Shown one piece after another: positions 12,601-23,653 of a DNA stretch of 64,000 nt (position 1 is its first letter; each line of letters begins with the position of its first letter). The stretch spans positions 372,001 through 436,000 of the forward strand of contig JAVTLE010000007.1 of the NCBI GenBank assembly GCA_033439295.1, read 5' to 3'. The position numbers and the translations under genes are program-made. The notes beneath the pieces are model-generated. The model did no database searches. It was not told the origin of the DNA and saw only the letters and a program-made list of their open reading frames with translations. This DNA comes from Deuterostichococcus epilithicus (Eukaryota; Chlorophyta; Trebouxiophyceae; Prasiolales; Stichococcaceae).

Positions 12601-12976
12601 GCAAATTCTCAGACTGCTTCCTTCCCTCAAACGTCCTGACCTGTCGTCGTGTCCCCATCTCTGGACTGAATTCCTCCTCCCAGGTGCTATCGAAGCTGTA
12701 CTCTGTGGAACCAACCCTTGACGCCACACGGGTAAAGAATCCACAAACCCCAAAAACTCTAAGAACTCTCTGCACAAGTGGTGTGTCTGTCCTCTGTTGT
12801 TGGCCGATCTGTCATATAGAATGCCCATATGCTGATGGTTGTATGTAACTCAAACACAGGCTCTGATGCATCTCGCGCGGCGCTCCTGGGTTCCAGGCAG
12901 AGCACGGGCCACAGACGGTTCCACCGCATGCCTGACCTCCCTCGGACAGCTGTACAAAATTTTTGAACGTTGCTGA
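9672..12976 (+). CDS. MLH1: DNA mismatch repair protein MLH1 (MutL homologue)
   Basis: MLH1 is the shared subunit of the MutL heterodimers in nuclear mismatch repair. The N-terminal GHKL ATPase is complete by motif: [20 protein letters not shown] (catalytic Glu and Mg-binding Asn region, about 9735-9805), [23 protein letters not shown], then [19 protein letters not shown] (about 10155). Transducer-domain exons read [40 protein letters not shown] and [20 protein letters not shown] (about 11264). The C-terminal dimerisation domain runs from about 11866 ([31 protein letters not shown]) to the last exon (12860-12976), which ends [11 protein letters not shown]. The FERC terminus is diagnostic of MLH1 and separates it from PMS proteins. 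Start ATG 9672 precedes [20 protein letters not shown]; stop TGA 12974-12976. A poly-Ser tract encoded by AGC repeats (10778-10799) sits in the transducer part. The middle linker exons (11480-11830) are poorly resolved. Confidence 0.93.
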
Positions 12977-13796
12977 CACACCTGTTCTCATCTGCCTCGT
13001 GTGCAATCATATCTGCGCATCAGTCATTGTTTGCAGATAGAGTGGGACTCGACAGGTCTCAGGCGTGGTTGATTGGGGCATAGGTATCTAGAAGAATTGA
13101 ATGCTGGCAAGTATCTCATGGCTTCTGACCCACAGACATGTCAACAACTACATGATGGACCCTCAACTCACATGATCGAGCAGCCTGTGCAGGGTATGTA
13201 TCGTATCTGCAGTCATAGAGCTGAATTTGGGTTCCCAAGAACCCTGAACGACGTTATCATCTGAGGTCATATAGATAGCGTGCGTGTCTTTGTTCACGAA
13301 TAACAATCGAGGCTGCATATCTGGTGATTAGCCACGCAGGCCGACGTTTCGTGGGAAGATAGCACAGTGTCCTTGCAACGACGGAGAGGTCTCCACCGTG
13401 CAAGCGGGTAGAATGCAGTCAAGCGGTATCGGCAAAGCAGCATAGGTTCACACAACAAAAGAAAGGCACCTGATTCGAAAAGGGCACCAGGTGCACGAAA
13501 GGCGGCGGCTGCAGGGCGGCAGTGCCAGCAGGCCAGAGGCACAGCGGGGCAGATTCAACAAGCAGTATGCTATGCACCTAAACGGCCCCCCGAAAAGTAC
13601 ATTTGAATGACTGTCAAGGCATACCTCTAGGCAGCGAGGGTGCAGGCACGGTCGAAGCAGCTGCGGCAGGCTGTCCAAAGCACGCAGGTTGCATGGTAGC
13701 TGTGATGAGATTTTCAAAGTCACCTGTATATCACCAGGCAGCTACGGTCAGGTGCCCGCTAGCATGCTAAGGGAAGATAGCGAGAGGATTACCTTT
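12977..13796. other. 3' flank of MLH1, no gene seen
   Basis: One short open frame (13073-13264, +) has coding-like composition but no motif, start context or splice partner. The rest shows nothing recognisable. Confidence 0.4.
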
Positions 13797-14902
13797 CCAG
13801 CCTCACTCAGGCTGATTAGGGTTGAGGCATGAAATAACGCTGGTGAATCGTCTCGTCCAAACTCGCAGACAATAGTTCCCACTCAATCGTCTCGTCAAGT
13901 CATGTGTTGAAGCGCTGCCAATCATTACAACAGCCACCCAAAAAGGTAGATACTGTACAGTGCCACCAGCCGCTGCCGCAGCACACCATCCATCTACATC
14001 GCATCCGTGGTTCTCCGCAGCATCATTGCCTTCAATGGTTGTCGATGTCTGCTGACGCGGCCAGCCGCTGCCATGACCATAGTGCAGATACCGTGTATTC
14101 TTTAACGACAAGGCAAGTTTACCAGAGTTTCGAGGTCAGCTCCAAGGTCATGGCTGAAGATATTTGTAGGTGAAGTATTTTTTGCGTTCCTCCTGCTCTG
14201 CTGCCCTGTTCCTTCATTCCAACTTCCTAAAAATCAGGCTGGAAACCAAAGGTGTTTGAAAAACATTGCTCTGGCGCCGCCGCGGCAGCGCAAGTAGCTC
14301 CGGGCTGGGCTCTGGCCACAATGCCATTGCGGCCCCAACCTTGAGGCTGACGAGGCGGGTGAAAGTGCGCGCGCTCGCGCTCTGCAGTATCAACCTGCAG
14401 TGGGCCTGATTTCACCAAACCAGCAGTTCCGCAAAAGAGCGCAGCAGAAGGAGCTGCAGCATATTGCCAACAGCAGACTTTCGTGCGATGCCGCCATGTG
14501 CCATGAATTCCATGCTTGCATGCCTGAGGCTGCACGACACAGAGTTGCATGAGGCTGTCGGTTCTGGTTCTCGGATGTGCAGTGCAGGACATCAAGGCGA
14601 GCGGGTGCAGACGCATGGATGGTTGCGCCGTGTGCTGCAGTTTGGTTATGGCAGCGGCTGGTTGCGTCAGCAGACAATGACATCCAATGAAGGCGATGAT
14701 GCTGCGGAGAACATCGGTCGGATGCGATGGAGAGAGATGGTGTGCGGCGGCAGCGGCAGGTGGCACCTAACAGTATCAAATCTGGTGGCTGTTGTATAGT
14801 TGGCAGTGCTTCATAGGTATGACATTTGCAACAAGTTTGGACGAGACCATCATCAGCTTATTTATTTCATGCCTCAACCCTAATCAGCCTGAGTGAGGCT
14901 GG
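13797..14902. mobile_element. non-autonomous DNA transposon with long terminal inverted repeats
   Basis: 13797 onward (CCAGCCTCACTCAGGCTGAT, TAGGGTTGAGGCATG) is the reverse complement of the sequence ending at 14902 (CATGCCTCAACCCTAATCAG, CCTGAGTGAGGCTGG). The similarity continues inward through GGCAGCGCTTCA, the segment near 13995-14080 (CTCCGCAGCATCATTGCCTTC) and its partner near 14640-14730, so each arm is about 270-290 bp. The roughly 550-bp interior holds no transposase motif. A third copy of the end lies at 7120-7475. Target duplication is not clear, so the superfamily (foldback, Mutator-like or hAT-like) is open. Confidence 0.75.
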
Positions 14903-16085
14903 CAGGGAGTAATTCTCTTTCTCTCTTACGCTCGCAATTCGCAGTAGCCTAGTTGAAGCCTGATCGCGCGCTGGTTGCAGTGGCTGGCCCATGCGGTCTG
15001 CCAGGGCCCCAGGGTGCACTTGTGACCCTGGGTGCCTCCAGCAGGCTAGGCCCTTGGGCCGACCTACGCCGGATATGCCCGTGCTGACCCCCCGCCTTCG
15101 GGACGAAAGGCCAAGACCCCTTCTTTTTAGTTTGATCACCTTCGGTGATTCAAACTCATGCACTTAAGTTTTCCGCTTGTCCGTAGTAAACCCTAAGAGT
15201 CGTCGACGGGGAACCTCTCACGCCTGCTGCCGGTTGCAGTCTGCGTCTTCGGGTCTTCCATAGTCCGTCAGCTGCTCCTTGGGACAGTCTGCAGACCTTG
15301 CGAGAGGCAGGCGCCTCGCGCTGAAGCTGGCCGTGCGAACGGCGCCCCGACAGCCGGCGTTGTAAGATTTGGCGAGTTGATGTAAGAATCGTTTCCGCGC
15401 CCTCAGTACGATTTTCCATAAAACGGGGGATGATCCTGGGTACTTATTGCTAGGTATGAAAAGGAGGGTGGTATTCGCGATTGCCAGACGCAGACTGTGA
15501 TTCGGAAGCCTCCCGGCTGCAGAGCAGTCCGCAACCAGGTTGCACGGCTGCTGCAGCTGGCAGCCGCTGCGCGCTGAGGCAGGTTGCATAAGGGGCGTTT
15601 CGGAGGCATCAATGACGGGGGAAAAGTTAACACTTTTGAATCCCCAGCCATCCTTCCGGCTGTGCCTGGCCGGGGATGCTTGGCAGCCGAGCTGGAAATC
15701 GCGCCTGCTTGTTTCAGCACATGTCACAAATGCTTCTGCAGTGATGTGCGAGCGCTTTCGGCGTGGAGACTTCACGTTGCGCCGACTCTCATGCGCATTT
15801 TCTTGATTTCCGCCTCACCCCGAGCCGTCAGTGTCCTGGAGCGTGCTGATTTGCTATCTGTATGAGTCCTGCGATCGTGATAGCACGAGCATGCCATGCC
15901 AGCTGCTGCATGCTGCGATGTGTCATTTGCTGCAGCCTTTTTCGCTACAGGGTGCTGCCCGGTGCTGGCATTCCTCGGCCGGCCTGATTACCGACCTGGC
16001 TGCTCCCTTTCGACTGGTCCCTTTCGATCAAACTCGCGTCTCGCCCCGGGCGAACGCTCATTGTTCCCCTTGCTTTGATCTCAAA
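14903..16085. other. repeat-flanked intergenic DNA, no gene seen
   Basis: No exon chain is supported. AAGACCCCTTCTTT at about 15113 also occurs at about 1103, suggesting another dispersed repeat. Long open frames on the minus strand (15156-15775) have no motifs and low-complexity composition. Confidence 0.4.
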
Positions 16086-16520
16086 TTCTTCCTTTCAGCC
16101 CTCCCCCAGCAGCCAGGGCCCCCCTTCTTCTTCCTCCATTCTTCCCTTCTCTGCACAGAAATATTCTGAGTGCTCCAGCCTCCCCCAACAGCCAGGGCTG
16201 AACTTCTTCTCTTTCCCATTCTTCCATTCTTTCACGGACGCCAAAGATACTTGAGTGCTCCAGCCCTCCAGCAGCCAGGGGCTGCATTTCTTCTTCTTCC
16301 CGTTCTTCCCTTCTTCGCCGCACACAAATACTCTAAGTCCTCCAGCCCTCCAGCAGCCAGGGGCTGCACTTCGTCTTCTTCCCATTCTTCTCTTCTTTGC
16401 ACAGAAATATCCAAAGTCCTCCAGCCCTCCCCAACAGCCAGGGGCCCCGCTTCGTTTTGTCGCCGCAAACACAGAAACATTGAAAGTCCTCCAGCCCTTC
16501 GCCGCCGCTAGGCTGCATGT
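16086..16520 (+). repeat. tandem array of a ~80-bp pyrimidine-rich unit
   Basis: About six imperfect units are present, marked by CCAGCAGCCAGGGG or CCAACAGCCAGGG near 16107, 16184, 16268, 16350 and 16430. Each is followed by TTCTTCTTCCCATTCTTCCC and CACAGAAATATTC. The period is 77-84 bp. The unit is homologous to modules at 1150-1315, 16800-17060 (opposite strand) and 19320-19750. All frames stay open over much of the array because the unit lacks stops in some frames; this is not evidence of a gene. Confidence 0.85.
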
Positions 16521-16610
16521 CTTCTTCCCATTCTTCCCTGCCTTTAGAACCGTGGGAGTTGCGTATTCTGTACGGTGCAAGCGGTTGCCCACTCAGGAAT
16601 TAGATGAATT

Positions 16611-17060
16611 CAGAGGAATGTACTGTGCTTTATATAGCCCCCCCCCCCCCGGGGCGCGGGGGCCTGGGGCGCGCACGCAACCGGAAACGGAAGGAAGGAA
16701 TAAGGAAAGAAGAAAGGAACAAGGACGCACGGAAATGGCAAATGCTGCTTGGGATGTGCCGCCGCTGTGGCCTACCGCGCCGCAGGCCGCAGCACTTGTG
16801 ATATTTATGGCGCCGCCGTGAAAGAAGGAAGACAGGGAAGAAGAAGAAATGGGGCAGGCGCCGGAGCTGGCCAGCAGCACTTGGAGTGGTTTTGGCGCTG
16901 CCGTGGACGAAAGAAGAAATGGAAGAAGAAGAAGTGGGTGCGGGGCCCCAGCGAGGCTGCAGCATTTAGAAAAATTTACACATCGAAACCCTGGAATGGA
17001 GGGAGGAAAATCTCGGAAATGGAAAGGAAGAAGAGAGCCCCCTTTTGGCCGTCAATGGGC
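16611..17060 (-). repeat. left inverted-repeat arm with pyrimidine modules
   Basis: Read on the minus strand, it contains the (CTTCTTCTTCC) modules with GGCGCCATAAATAT and the terminal block ending CATTCCTCTG. It includes a run of 14 C at 16632-16645. Confidence 0.65.
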
Positions 17061-17638
17061 GATGCCGGGAGCAGGGTTTTACCCTGTCCGACGCCCCCCC
17101 CTGTGGCGTTCATCTTCATCTTCTTGCACGGCGAAACGCAAGCGAGTGCGACTGAGTGGTTTTTCGTGGATATCAAAACAGGTACACCACGGTGCAAGCT
17201 GGGAACGGAGTGTCAAGGCTGCCTGTGACCCAGACCAGCACTGGGTTGTTGCCAAACTACACTTTGCCCCTGACCAGACTGTCCAGACAAAGGCTGGGCA
17301 ACCCCAGGGACTGGCCAGGCTTTCGCAGTGTGTCAGTGGACGGTCTTTTTCTGCCAGGGGCGTAGCCCTGGATGACTTCCACCGCACAGCACCTGTCGCC
17401 TCAAACTCTAGATCAGGGCTTGGGCGACTGGCTCTCCGGAGCCACCTGCGACGACATCCTTTTCGGTACCGGCCCGGGCCTAGGGTCAGACGACTTTGCA
17501 GGTGTTTGTGTGTGTCTGCTCTCATGAAAAGTTGACTGCCTTTCATCCTCGGGCTGCTGCCTCCTGACTGTGCTGTGACCTGACCTTATTGACGGTGTGT
17601 AGGGCCTGGCAGCTGGCCATTGGAAGCGTCCTTCAGTG

Positions 17639-19092
17639 ATGGATCCCCATTTTTGCCGGACGGCCAGATGGCTGAGAGGCAGGTAAGCGGAGCGGGTCCC
17701 AGGCCTCACAACTCTGGACTTGTGCAGCCAAGGTGCTCACCGTGTAAACCCATGGGCCACCAAGAGCCTCACCTCTCGGGTCCAGCACGCTGCCTGTCGC
17801 ATGGTGCAGGCCATCCTGGAAGAGATGCAGGCAGCTGGGCTGCACCGCCCAGGGGCGATCAAGCGTCAGGCTTTCAGCCTCAGTGACTTAACCGCGCTGC
17901 AGCCTTCCCTGGAGACTCAGGGCTCTACCGTCGGAGCCTGGTCGCCAGTCGGTTCTGACTCGCAAGGCCGGATGTGGGGAAACACAGACATGGCTGACTT
18001 CTTCAGCTCGCCAGCGCCAGCTTCCCACCTCTTGCCGTGAGTATGCGTGTCCTGGTCGTGCCTTTCCATGCGCTGCATTACTGGTGCAGAGCTGAGAGGA
18101 ATTTGTGTCGGCAGATATGACCGTGGAGGCTTCGTGTCGAGGGAGCTGCAAGGCTCCGTGATCCAACAACCAATGCCAGATGGTCTGAATTACAACAGCA
18201 TAGCAGTCGGAGACGCTGGGCTCGGCTGCATACCAGAGCACGACCTATTGCAGCCTGCAGCACCTTCCCTTGGAGGTTTGTGGCCGTGTCTGCAGCCCTC
18301 CAAACCATGTTATGCTCAAGAATGAGATGAGACCGATCTCATGGTGACTTCGCAGGCCAAGTCCTGCCGCCTGTCTCAGCGAGCACAGTAAACAGCTTTG
18401 GCAGTTCCAGTCCGGTCAGTTCATCCGAATGCCTCTTGGTGGAATGACGTGCCGGATCTCACTTGGAATTGCATTTATCATTGCTGGATACTGACTAACC
18501 TGCTGATCAGTTGGTCTGCTATTGCAGGAGTCGTTGCCTCTTCACCCAGCACGGCATGCAGGGCCGCCCGTGCACAGAGACCTTCGGTCACACAAGATGC
18601 GACGGTGTCAGTCAGCACTTGAACTGAGTAGCATGGCGTCTTCCCTCACCAGACAACCCAGTTTTCAACAGAATGCAGCACAGAAGCAGGCAAGTCAGGA
18701 AGACCCATGCAACTGGCACTATTGCCTCCCTTATGCCATTGTCTGTCGTTTGGCGAAGTGTTTGACTTGATGGGCTCTGTACTTTGCCACTTGCGCGCAA
18801 AACTCTCTAACAATCATATGCTTTGTGACAGGTTGGCGTCGAGTTGACGACACCAGAGGGTCACACATACCGTGCAGGCCGGCTTGCCCCCGAGGAGCGC
18901 CTGCAGAAAATTCTGAAATATCGGCAGAAGCGGCACGAGCGCAATTTTACCAAACGCATCAAGTATCAGTGCCGGAAGACTTTGGCAGATAGTCGTCCTC
19001 GAGTGCGCGGTCGCTTCGCGCGCAATGATGATACCAGCGCAGTGATGCCGTCTGAAGGACGCAGGCATGGACCAGATGCTTCCGGCCCATGA
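17639..19092 (+). CDS. CCT-domain transcriptional regulator
   Basis: The C-terminal exon (18832-19092) carries a CCT motif: EERLQKILKYRQKRHERNFT, KRIKYQCRKTLADSRPRVRGRF. This is the basic module of CONSTANS/TOC1/CMF proteins that serves nuclear import and binding to NF-Y or DNA. No B-box zinc finger or response-regulator domain is visible upstream. Likely exons: MDPHFCRTARWLRG (ATG 17639), a large exon about 17730-18036 (VQAILEEMQAAGLHRPG, FSLSDLTALQPSLETQ), YDRGGFVSRELQGSVIQQ (from 18115), a Ser-rich exon near 18358 (VSASTVNSFGSSSPVSS), and ESLPLHPARHAGPP (from 18529). The join of the last two exons fits a GC-AG intron (CAG|GCAAGT, about 18690) in phase. Stop TGA is 19090-19092. The gene lies wholly between two inverted repeat arms. 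The domain is secure; the N-terminal exon chain is moderate. Confidence 0.8.
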
Positions 19093-19317
19093 TCGTCCAA
19101 CTTTGTATGTCGGTGTGTGCCATCGGTCGTTCTTTTGTGTATTTGCCCGTTGGTATTTTCTAGTTCACTTGCCTGTGCTGCAAGGATAATGCCAAACAAA
19201 CCGGATATCTCGCTCATCCGCGGACATGATCTCATGATGTCGAATAGCTGCCTGCGTGTCAATCGACGAGCTCTGACCTTGCTCATGAAGTACTGGTGTT
19301 GATTACCTACTTGCTGG

Positions 19318-20384
19318 CGTCACTTACAGCCAAGAGGGGCCCTCTCTTCTTCCGCGTTTCCTTTTCCAAGAGTTTCTTCCTTCCATTCCAAGGATTCACC
19401 GTTGAAATATTCAATGGTGCTGCAGCCTCGCTGAGGCCCCGCTGCTACATCTCCATCATCGCTTTCTTCTCTTCTTCAATGGCGGCGCAGAACCATTTCG
19501 GAGTGCTGCTGGACAGCTGCCCCCCCCTTCGCCCATTCTTCCATCTTACACCGGCACCGAATATATATCCGCAGTGCTGCTGCGCGGGCCAGCTCAGAGG
19601 CTTGGCCCCCTCACCTCTTCTTCTTCTCATTCTTTCTTCTTTCATGGCGGCGCCAAAAATATTACAAGTGCCGCTGGGCAGCTCGGGGCCTGCACCCACT
19701 TCTTCTTCTTCCCTGTCTTCCCTTCTTTCACACGTGCGCCAACAAATCACACTTTCTTTCTGAACCTGGCCTTTGCGTTTCCAATGTGACCTTCTTCCTC
19801 GGCTCTCTTCTGGCGGAGCTGGCTGCCGCCGCGTCCGCTTCCGTTCCCGCTGATGCAGCGCATTGACGCAGCCGCTGCACCCAGCCATGCACCATGCAAC
19901 ACAGCCGCAGCAGCTGGCAGCCCGCCCGCAGCAGCCTACCTGCGGCACCGCCTCAGCAGCCGACATTGCGCCCAAAGCAGTTGTCGCCGCCTCAGCAGCA
20001 GGCGCCACCGCCTCCATAGGCGGCAGCGCCTCCGCAACAGGACCGGTCGCCACGGCGTGCTCAATTGTACAGCACCTCCAGCTGCACCCGGCCGCAAGCG
20101 GCACAGCTTCTGGCCATATTTGAGCCCGAAGCAAGCCCTACGCTGCAGGCTCACAAAGAGGTGGCAGCAGAGTGCAGCGGCCCTGCGGCGCGGCAGGCCA
20201 TGGCGGCGGCGCATCCCAAGTAGGTAGCTTTTGCCAAAAAAAAACCTTCTTTCCTTCCTTCCCTCTTTCCTCTCAGGTATTGCAAGCGCATCTCTCGTGG
20301 GTTTTACCCCCACCTATGGCCTCCGGCTCTGCGGTGGGGCGCGCCGGGGGGGGGCTCCATTAAACGCTCTACAACATTCCTCTG
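19318..20384 (+). repeat. right inverted-repeat arm with modules and GC-rich block
   Basis: 19320-19750 holds about four modules (CTTCTTCTTC..., GGCGGCGCCAAAAATATTAC, CAAGTGCCGCTGG). 19800-20130 is a GC-rich GCAGC/CCGCC block similar to 1320-1500. 20185-20384 is the terminal part matching 16611-16800 inverted. Confidence 0.65.
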
Positions 20385-21890
20385 CTGATTTTCTACTTTT
20401 CCATGTGGGCAACCGGTTGTGCCATACACACGCGACATGCAGCTTTAGCACCACTTCTCAGAATTGGCTCTGGTAATAGGGTCGGCGAGACCTGCGTCAG
20501 AAGCAAGCGTCCGTCCATCTGATTTCGTACTGCGCGGCGGCACGACTACACGACTGCGCGCCGTGTGCAGCCGGCGTTCGTACATTTGCATTATGAAGTG
20601 GCGTTCGGCGTTCTGTAAGTGGCGCTCCCTCCACTAGTTGCACGGCACGTATCCCTGTCAGTTCGAGCACTTCATTTGCAGTCTCCCAATAAAACCCCAC
20701 CGGATTTTATTCCACATACCTGAGCTCTGGAACGAGCTAAACCCTATAGGGATTCTGAACAAGGTTAATGAGCAGAGATTCTCCACTCCGGAACGAGCTG
20801 CATTGCTGCAGCCAGATTCATATCCAGCAGCCTTGGCGCATATCACGCGTGTCAAGCGTTCGTTTATGCGCCAGAACCTGTCTGCACATAACTTAGAAGC
20901 GTGCCGGTGCCGGTGGCTTTCACGTCGCAGACAGGACTGGGTGTTGGCAAGTTGTAGAATAATTCCCCTCAGGCGCCCCCGCTCGCTTGCGAATGGGGGG
21001 CGAATCGTTTTGCTGAAGGGAGCGTAGATATTGTGGGACCCCCGGATAGGACTTACGTCACATTCCCTATCTGTCGATCGAGGCTTGTTGTAGCCAGTCG
21101 CGAGACGCCACGTGTGCCTCGCAAGTGACGAACGCTGCATGCATTCAGGCTGCGCGTGCAGCCTCAACGGGCCTTGCGAACTGCGAGGCATTCTTGCGGC
21201 GACAGGCTTACATTCAGACAACCACAGGCCGAGTCGGCGCGCGCGCGCCCAGGCAGCTGGCGAAGGGCACGTCCAGCTACGGCTCGAAGGCGCCGGACGC
21301 GCCGCGCTCAGCAGCAGCGCCGCGCGAGGCCTGTCGGAGGGGGGGTGTTGTATACTTTTTGTACTTTATGTTGAGAAACTCAGTTCCCACCGTTCTGACA
21401 AACCCTAAAAGAAGTTTGTACATTTATCCGGGGGTTCGGCCATCCCGGATCTCGTCAGCTCCGACAGGGCAGATGAACGGCCCAAATTGGTTAAAATCGC
21501 ATTGCACCGCTGCAACTTCAAGGTATTCTCCGTTACTACAGTTTCGGTATTGACGAAGTGCTGTGAGTTTCTACCGGTGGCGCCTACTGGGCGGCGAATT
21601 TGCGGTTCTGACATCGGGCCAGCAGGAAATACAGCTTGTCTGTCACACCTTCCTGTCACGGCTTTCGGGAGGCCCGGCGTAACTCAAGCAGCACCTCAGT
21701 GTACTGGCGCTCGTTTGACTTGCTCCCGACAGGCTCCCTGCTGAAGAGGTATCAGGTGCTTCGTCGCAGCTCGAACTACTGGCATGCAAATTTCGTGCAT
21801 CTCTACAGCCACGGAGGCCCAAGCGCACTATTCTGTTTGCACACAGGGCCGTGTCAGACAAAGACTGTCGAGCCATATGGATGGTCTGCG
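20385..21890. other. region upstream of the RWP-RK gene, no resolved gene
   Basis: Open frames at 20638-21027 and 21125-21553 (+) have no motifs. Upstream non-coding or coding exons of the RWP-RK gene may lie at 21640-21890, where the frame is open, but no splice chain could be fixed. Confidence 0.35.
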
Positions 21891-23653
21891 ATGACAGAGA
21901 TTGTCCCAGCAATGTTGCTGTTGGCAGAGCCTGAGGGGAACGCAGCACCAGCAGAGGCTGCAGTGACATCAATGGCAGCAAAGCCGCCGTATGCTCCAGT
22001 GAACAGCTGCAACACGCCTGTCGTAGGTGAACAAGTTCAAACGCCTCAAGGACTTTCCAGCACATGTTCCGCGCCAGCAGGGTCAGCATGCGCGGTCGCA
22101 TCAAATTGTGCGATGCTCTTGCACGACCGAGAGATACTCACTGATTTTCACACGCCTCTGCTTGCATAGTCCCGAGCGATTGTGCGTGGTGGTGCAGATC
22201 AGAACGCCAACAACAGCTGGTGTGCGGCTGAGTTCTTCGGCCAGAACACATATTACTACTCGCCATTCAGCCACACGCTGCCGGCAATGGCGTTATCGAC
22301 GCCGGACGATCCCGCGAACATACATTCGACAGCAGGCTTTACAAACGGTGCTGACAAACGAGAAGAGCTCGGTAAGCACATTGGTCCTTGTTTGAACAAT
22401 TGAGGTGGAGATTTGTCCGGCACTGATGCCGTTCAACAGCCCTTCAACATTCGACGCCCTACGTGTTGACCACTCATCACAGGATGCCCTTCCAGCTTTC
22501 CTACTCCCTCGTATGCAGCTGACCTCTTATGGCCATCATACGGCCATGAGCTGGGTGACTTGCAAGTGCGTTGAGCGAGTTTTTCTTCATCGCTGCCCAG
22601 TAGTATGCTTTAGTGCTGTGCTTTCAAGTCCTTCATGTCAATGCTGAACGTATGTTGAACCTGACACTGTACACGGTGGCCACAGGACATCATGGCCGAC
22701 GAAGTGTTTATGTTATATAGTAAAGAGGATGGCCCATCGAACAGCCACGAATCTACTGGCAGCCGTGATAGCTGGATGAAGGACAGTGCTGTTTCAGACC
22801 CATATTCTTCCCCAAACCGGACTGGACAATGGTGAGCTGCCTTTGCCAGAATCTGCTGCAACTACCGTGTTCACGATCATCTGTGGTCGTTATTGCAATG
22901 AGCGCAGGCTCTTTGTCAAGCAAGACGCAAACGCCACTGCATCTCCGCATGCTGATATTGCAAACCCGCAACAAGCGTGTCCTCTTTCTCAGCCCTGCGC
23001 CCACAAAGAGCTGCATGCAGTTCAAACGGCCAACCTTTCGAACCGTGCCACTGCAGGGGGCGCCCCACAATAACTCTCGAAGTTTTGCGATCAAAGTTTC
23101 ATCTGCCAATCAGCAAAGCTGCAAAAGAGCTGGGAATGGGAGTGACAGTTATGAAGAAATGGTGTCGAAAATTCGACATCACCAGGTGGCCGTATCGCAA
23201 GCTCCACTCAATGACGAAGCTGATATCCAGTGTGAAGGAAAGCAATCCAGCCTTCGAGGTGCGTTCAATTGATCAACATGATAATATAAAAAATCTGTCT
23301 CACTGCTCTGTATCATATTGCGTACCCTTAGGTACGGCTGCGGCTGTTCTATGCAGGCAACGATATCGTGTTTGGTGGCTGAAAAGACAAAAATCGAGAG
23401 AAACCCAGGCGTGAATATGCACCCGCAAACAAAGAAATTGAGGCAGTCAAGTTTCAAGGAACGATACAAGAAAAGGCACGGCGGGTTTGAAAAGCCAGCA
23501 TTGTGCCCGGAAATTCCGCAGCAATCTGGTGAGCAGGAGCAGCGGCAGGAACGAGACAACGTCGTGGCTGAGCAGGCCTGCGACAGTCAGCAGTGTGTGT
23601 GCAGCGGCGTCGAATCGTTCCAGAGCGAGCAAATCTCATTTTCGCAATTGTAG
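21891..23653 (+). CDS. RWP-RK domain transcription factor
   Basis: The exon about 23057-23258 encodes ITLEVLRSKFHLPISKAAKE, LGMGVTVMKKWCRKFDITRWPYRK. This is a complete RWP-RK domain (RWPYRK at 23184-23201), the DNA-binding motif of NIN-like, RKD and algal MID/NIT2-type regulators of nitrogen response and gametogenesis. Upstream exons look coding: MTEIVPAMLLLAEPEG (ATG 21891), AEFFGQNTYYYSPFSHTLPA (about 22225), SPSTFDALRVDHSSQDALPA (about 22440), then DIMADEVFMLYSKEDG...SPNRTGQW (22684-22830). Downstream of the domain, NPAFE (donor at 23258) may join ATISCLVAEKTKIERN (from 23357) and run to TAG 23651-23653. Alternatively it may use the acceptor at 23332 and stop early. No PB1 or GAF domain is seen, so an RKD-like or MID-like protein is more likely than a full NIN-like one. 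Start and both ends are uncertain. Confidence 0.78.

Larger units (their letters stand above)
16611..20384. mobile_element. 3.8-kb interval bounded by inverted repeats, enclosing a CCT gene (candidate element)
   Basis: The left end (CAGAGGAATGT...TTATATAGCCCCCC, 16611-16650) is similar to the reverse complement of the right end (GGGGGGGGGCTCCATTAAAC...ACATTCCTCTG, 20345-20384). Further in, 16730-16800 (ATTTGCC, CATCCCAAGCAGC on the reverse strand, GGCCTGCGGCGCGG) matches 20185-20240 in reverse complement. The module runs 16800-17060 and 19320-19750 are also inverted copies. The right arm is longer, carrying an extra GC-rich block at 19800-20130. There is no clear target duplication and no transposase. 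It may be one element that captured a host gene, or two inverted insertions flanking it. Confidence 0.5.

Noticed and set aside
16086-16820. Long open frames on both strands over the repeat array
   Set aside because: They arise from the stop-poor ~80-bp repeat unit; the translations are periodic and lack any family motif.
19850-20227. Ala/Gly/Ser-rich ORFs in the GC-rich block
   Set aside because: Low-complexity GCAGC repeats give open frames in several registers; the block is part of a dispersed repeat.
21340-21610. Possible retroelement end with a TGGCGCC primer-site-like string
   Set aside because: No partner repeat, polyprotein or flanking duplication is seen; the short string alone is not evidence.
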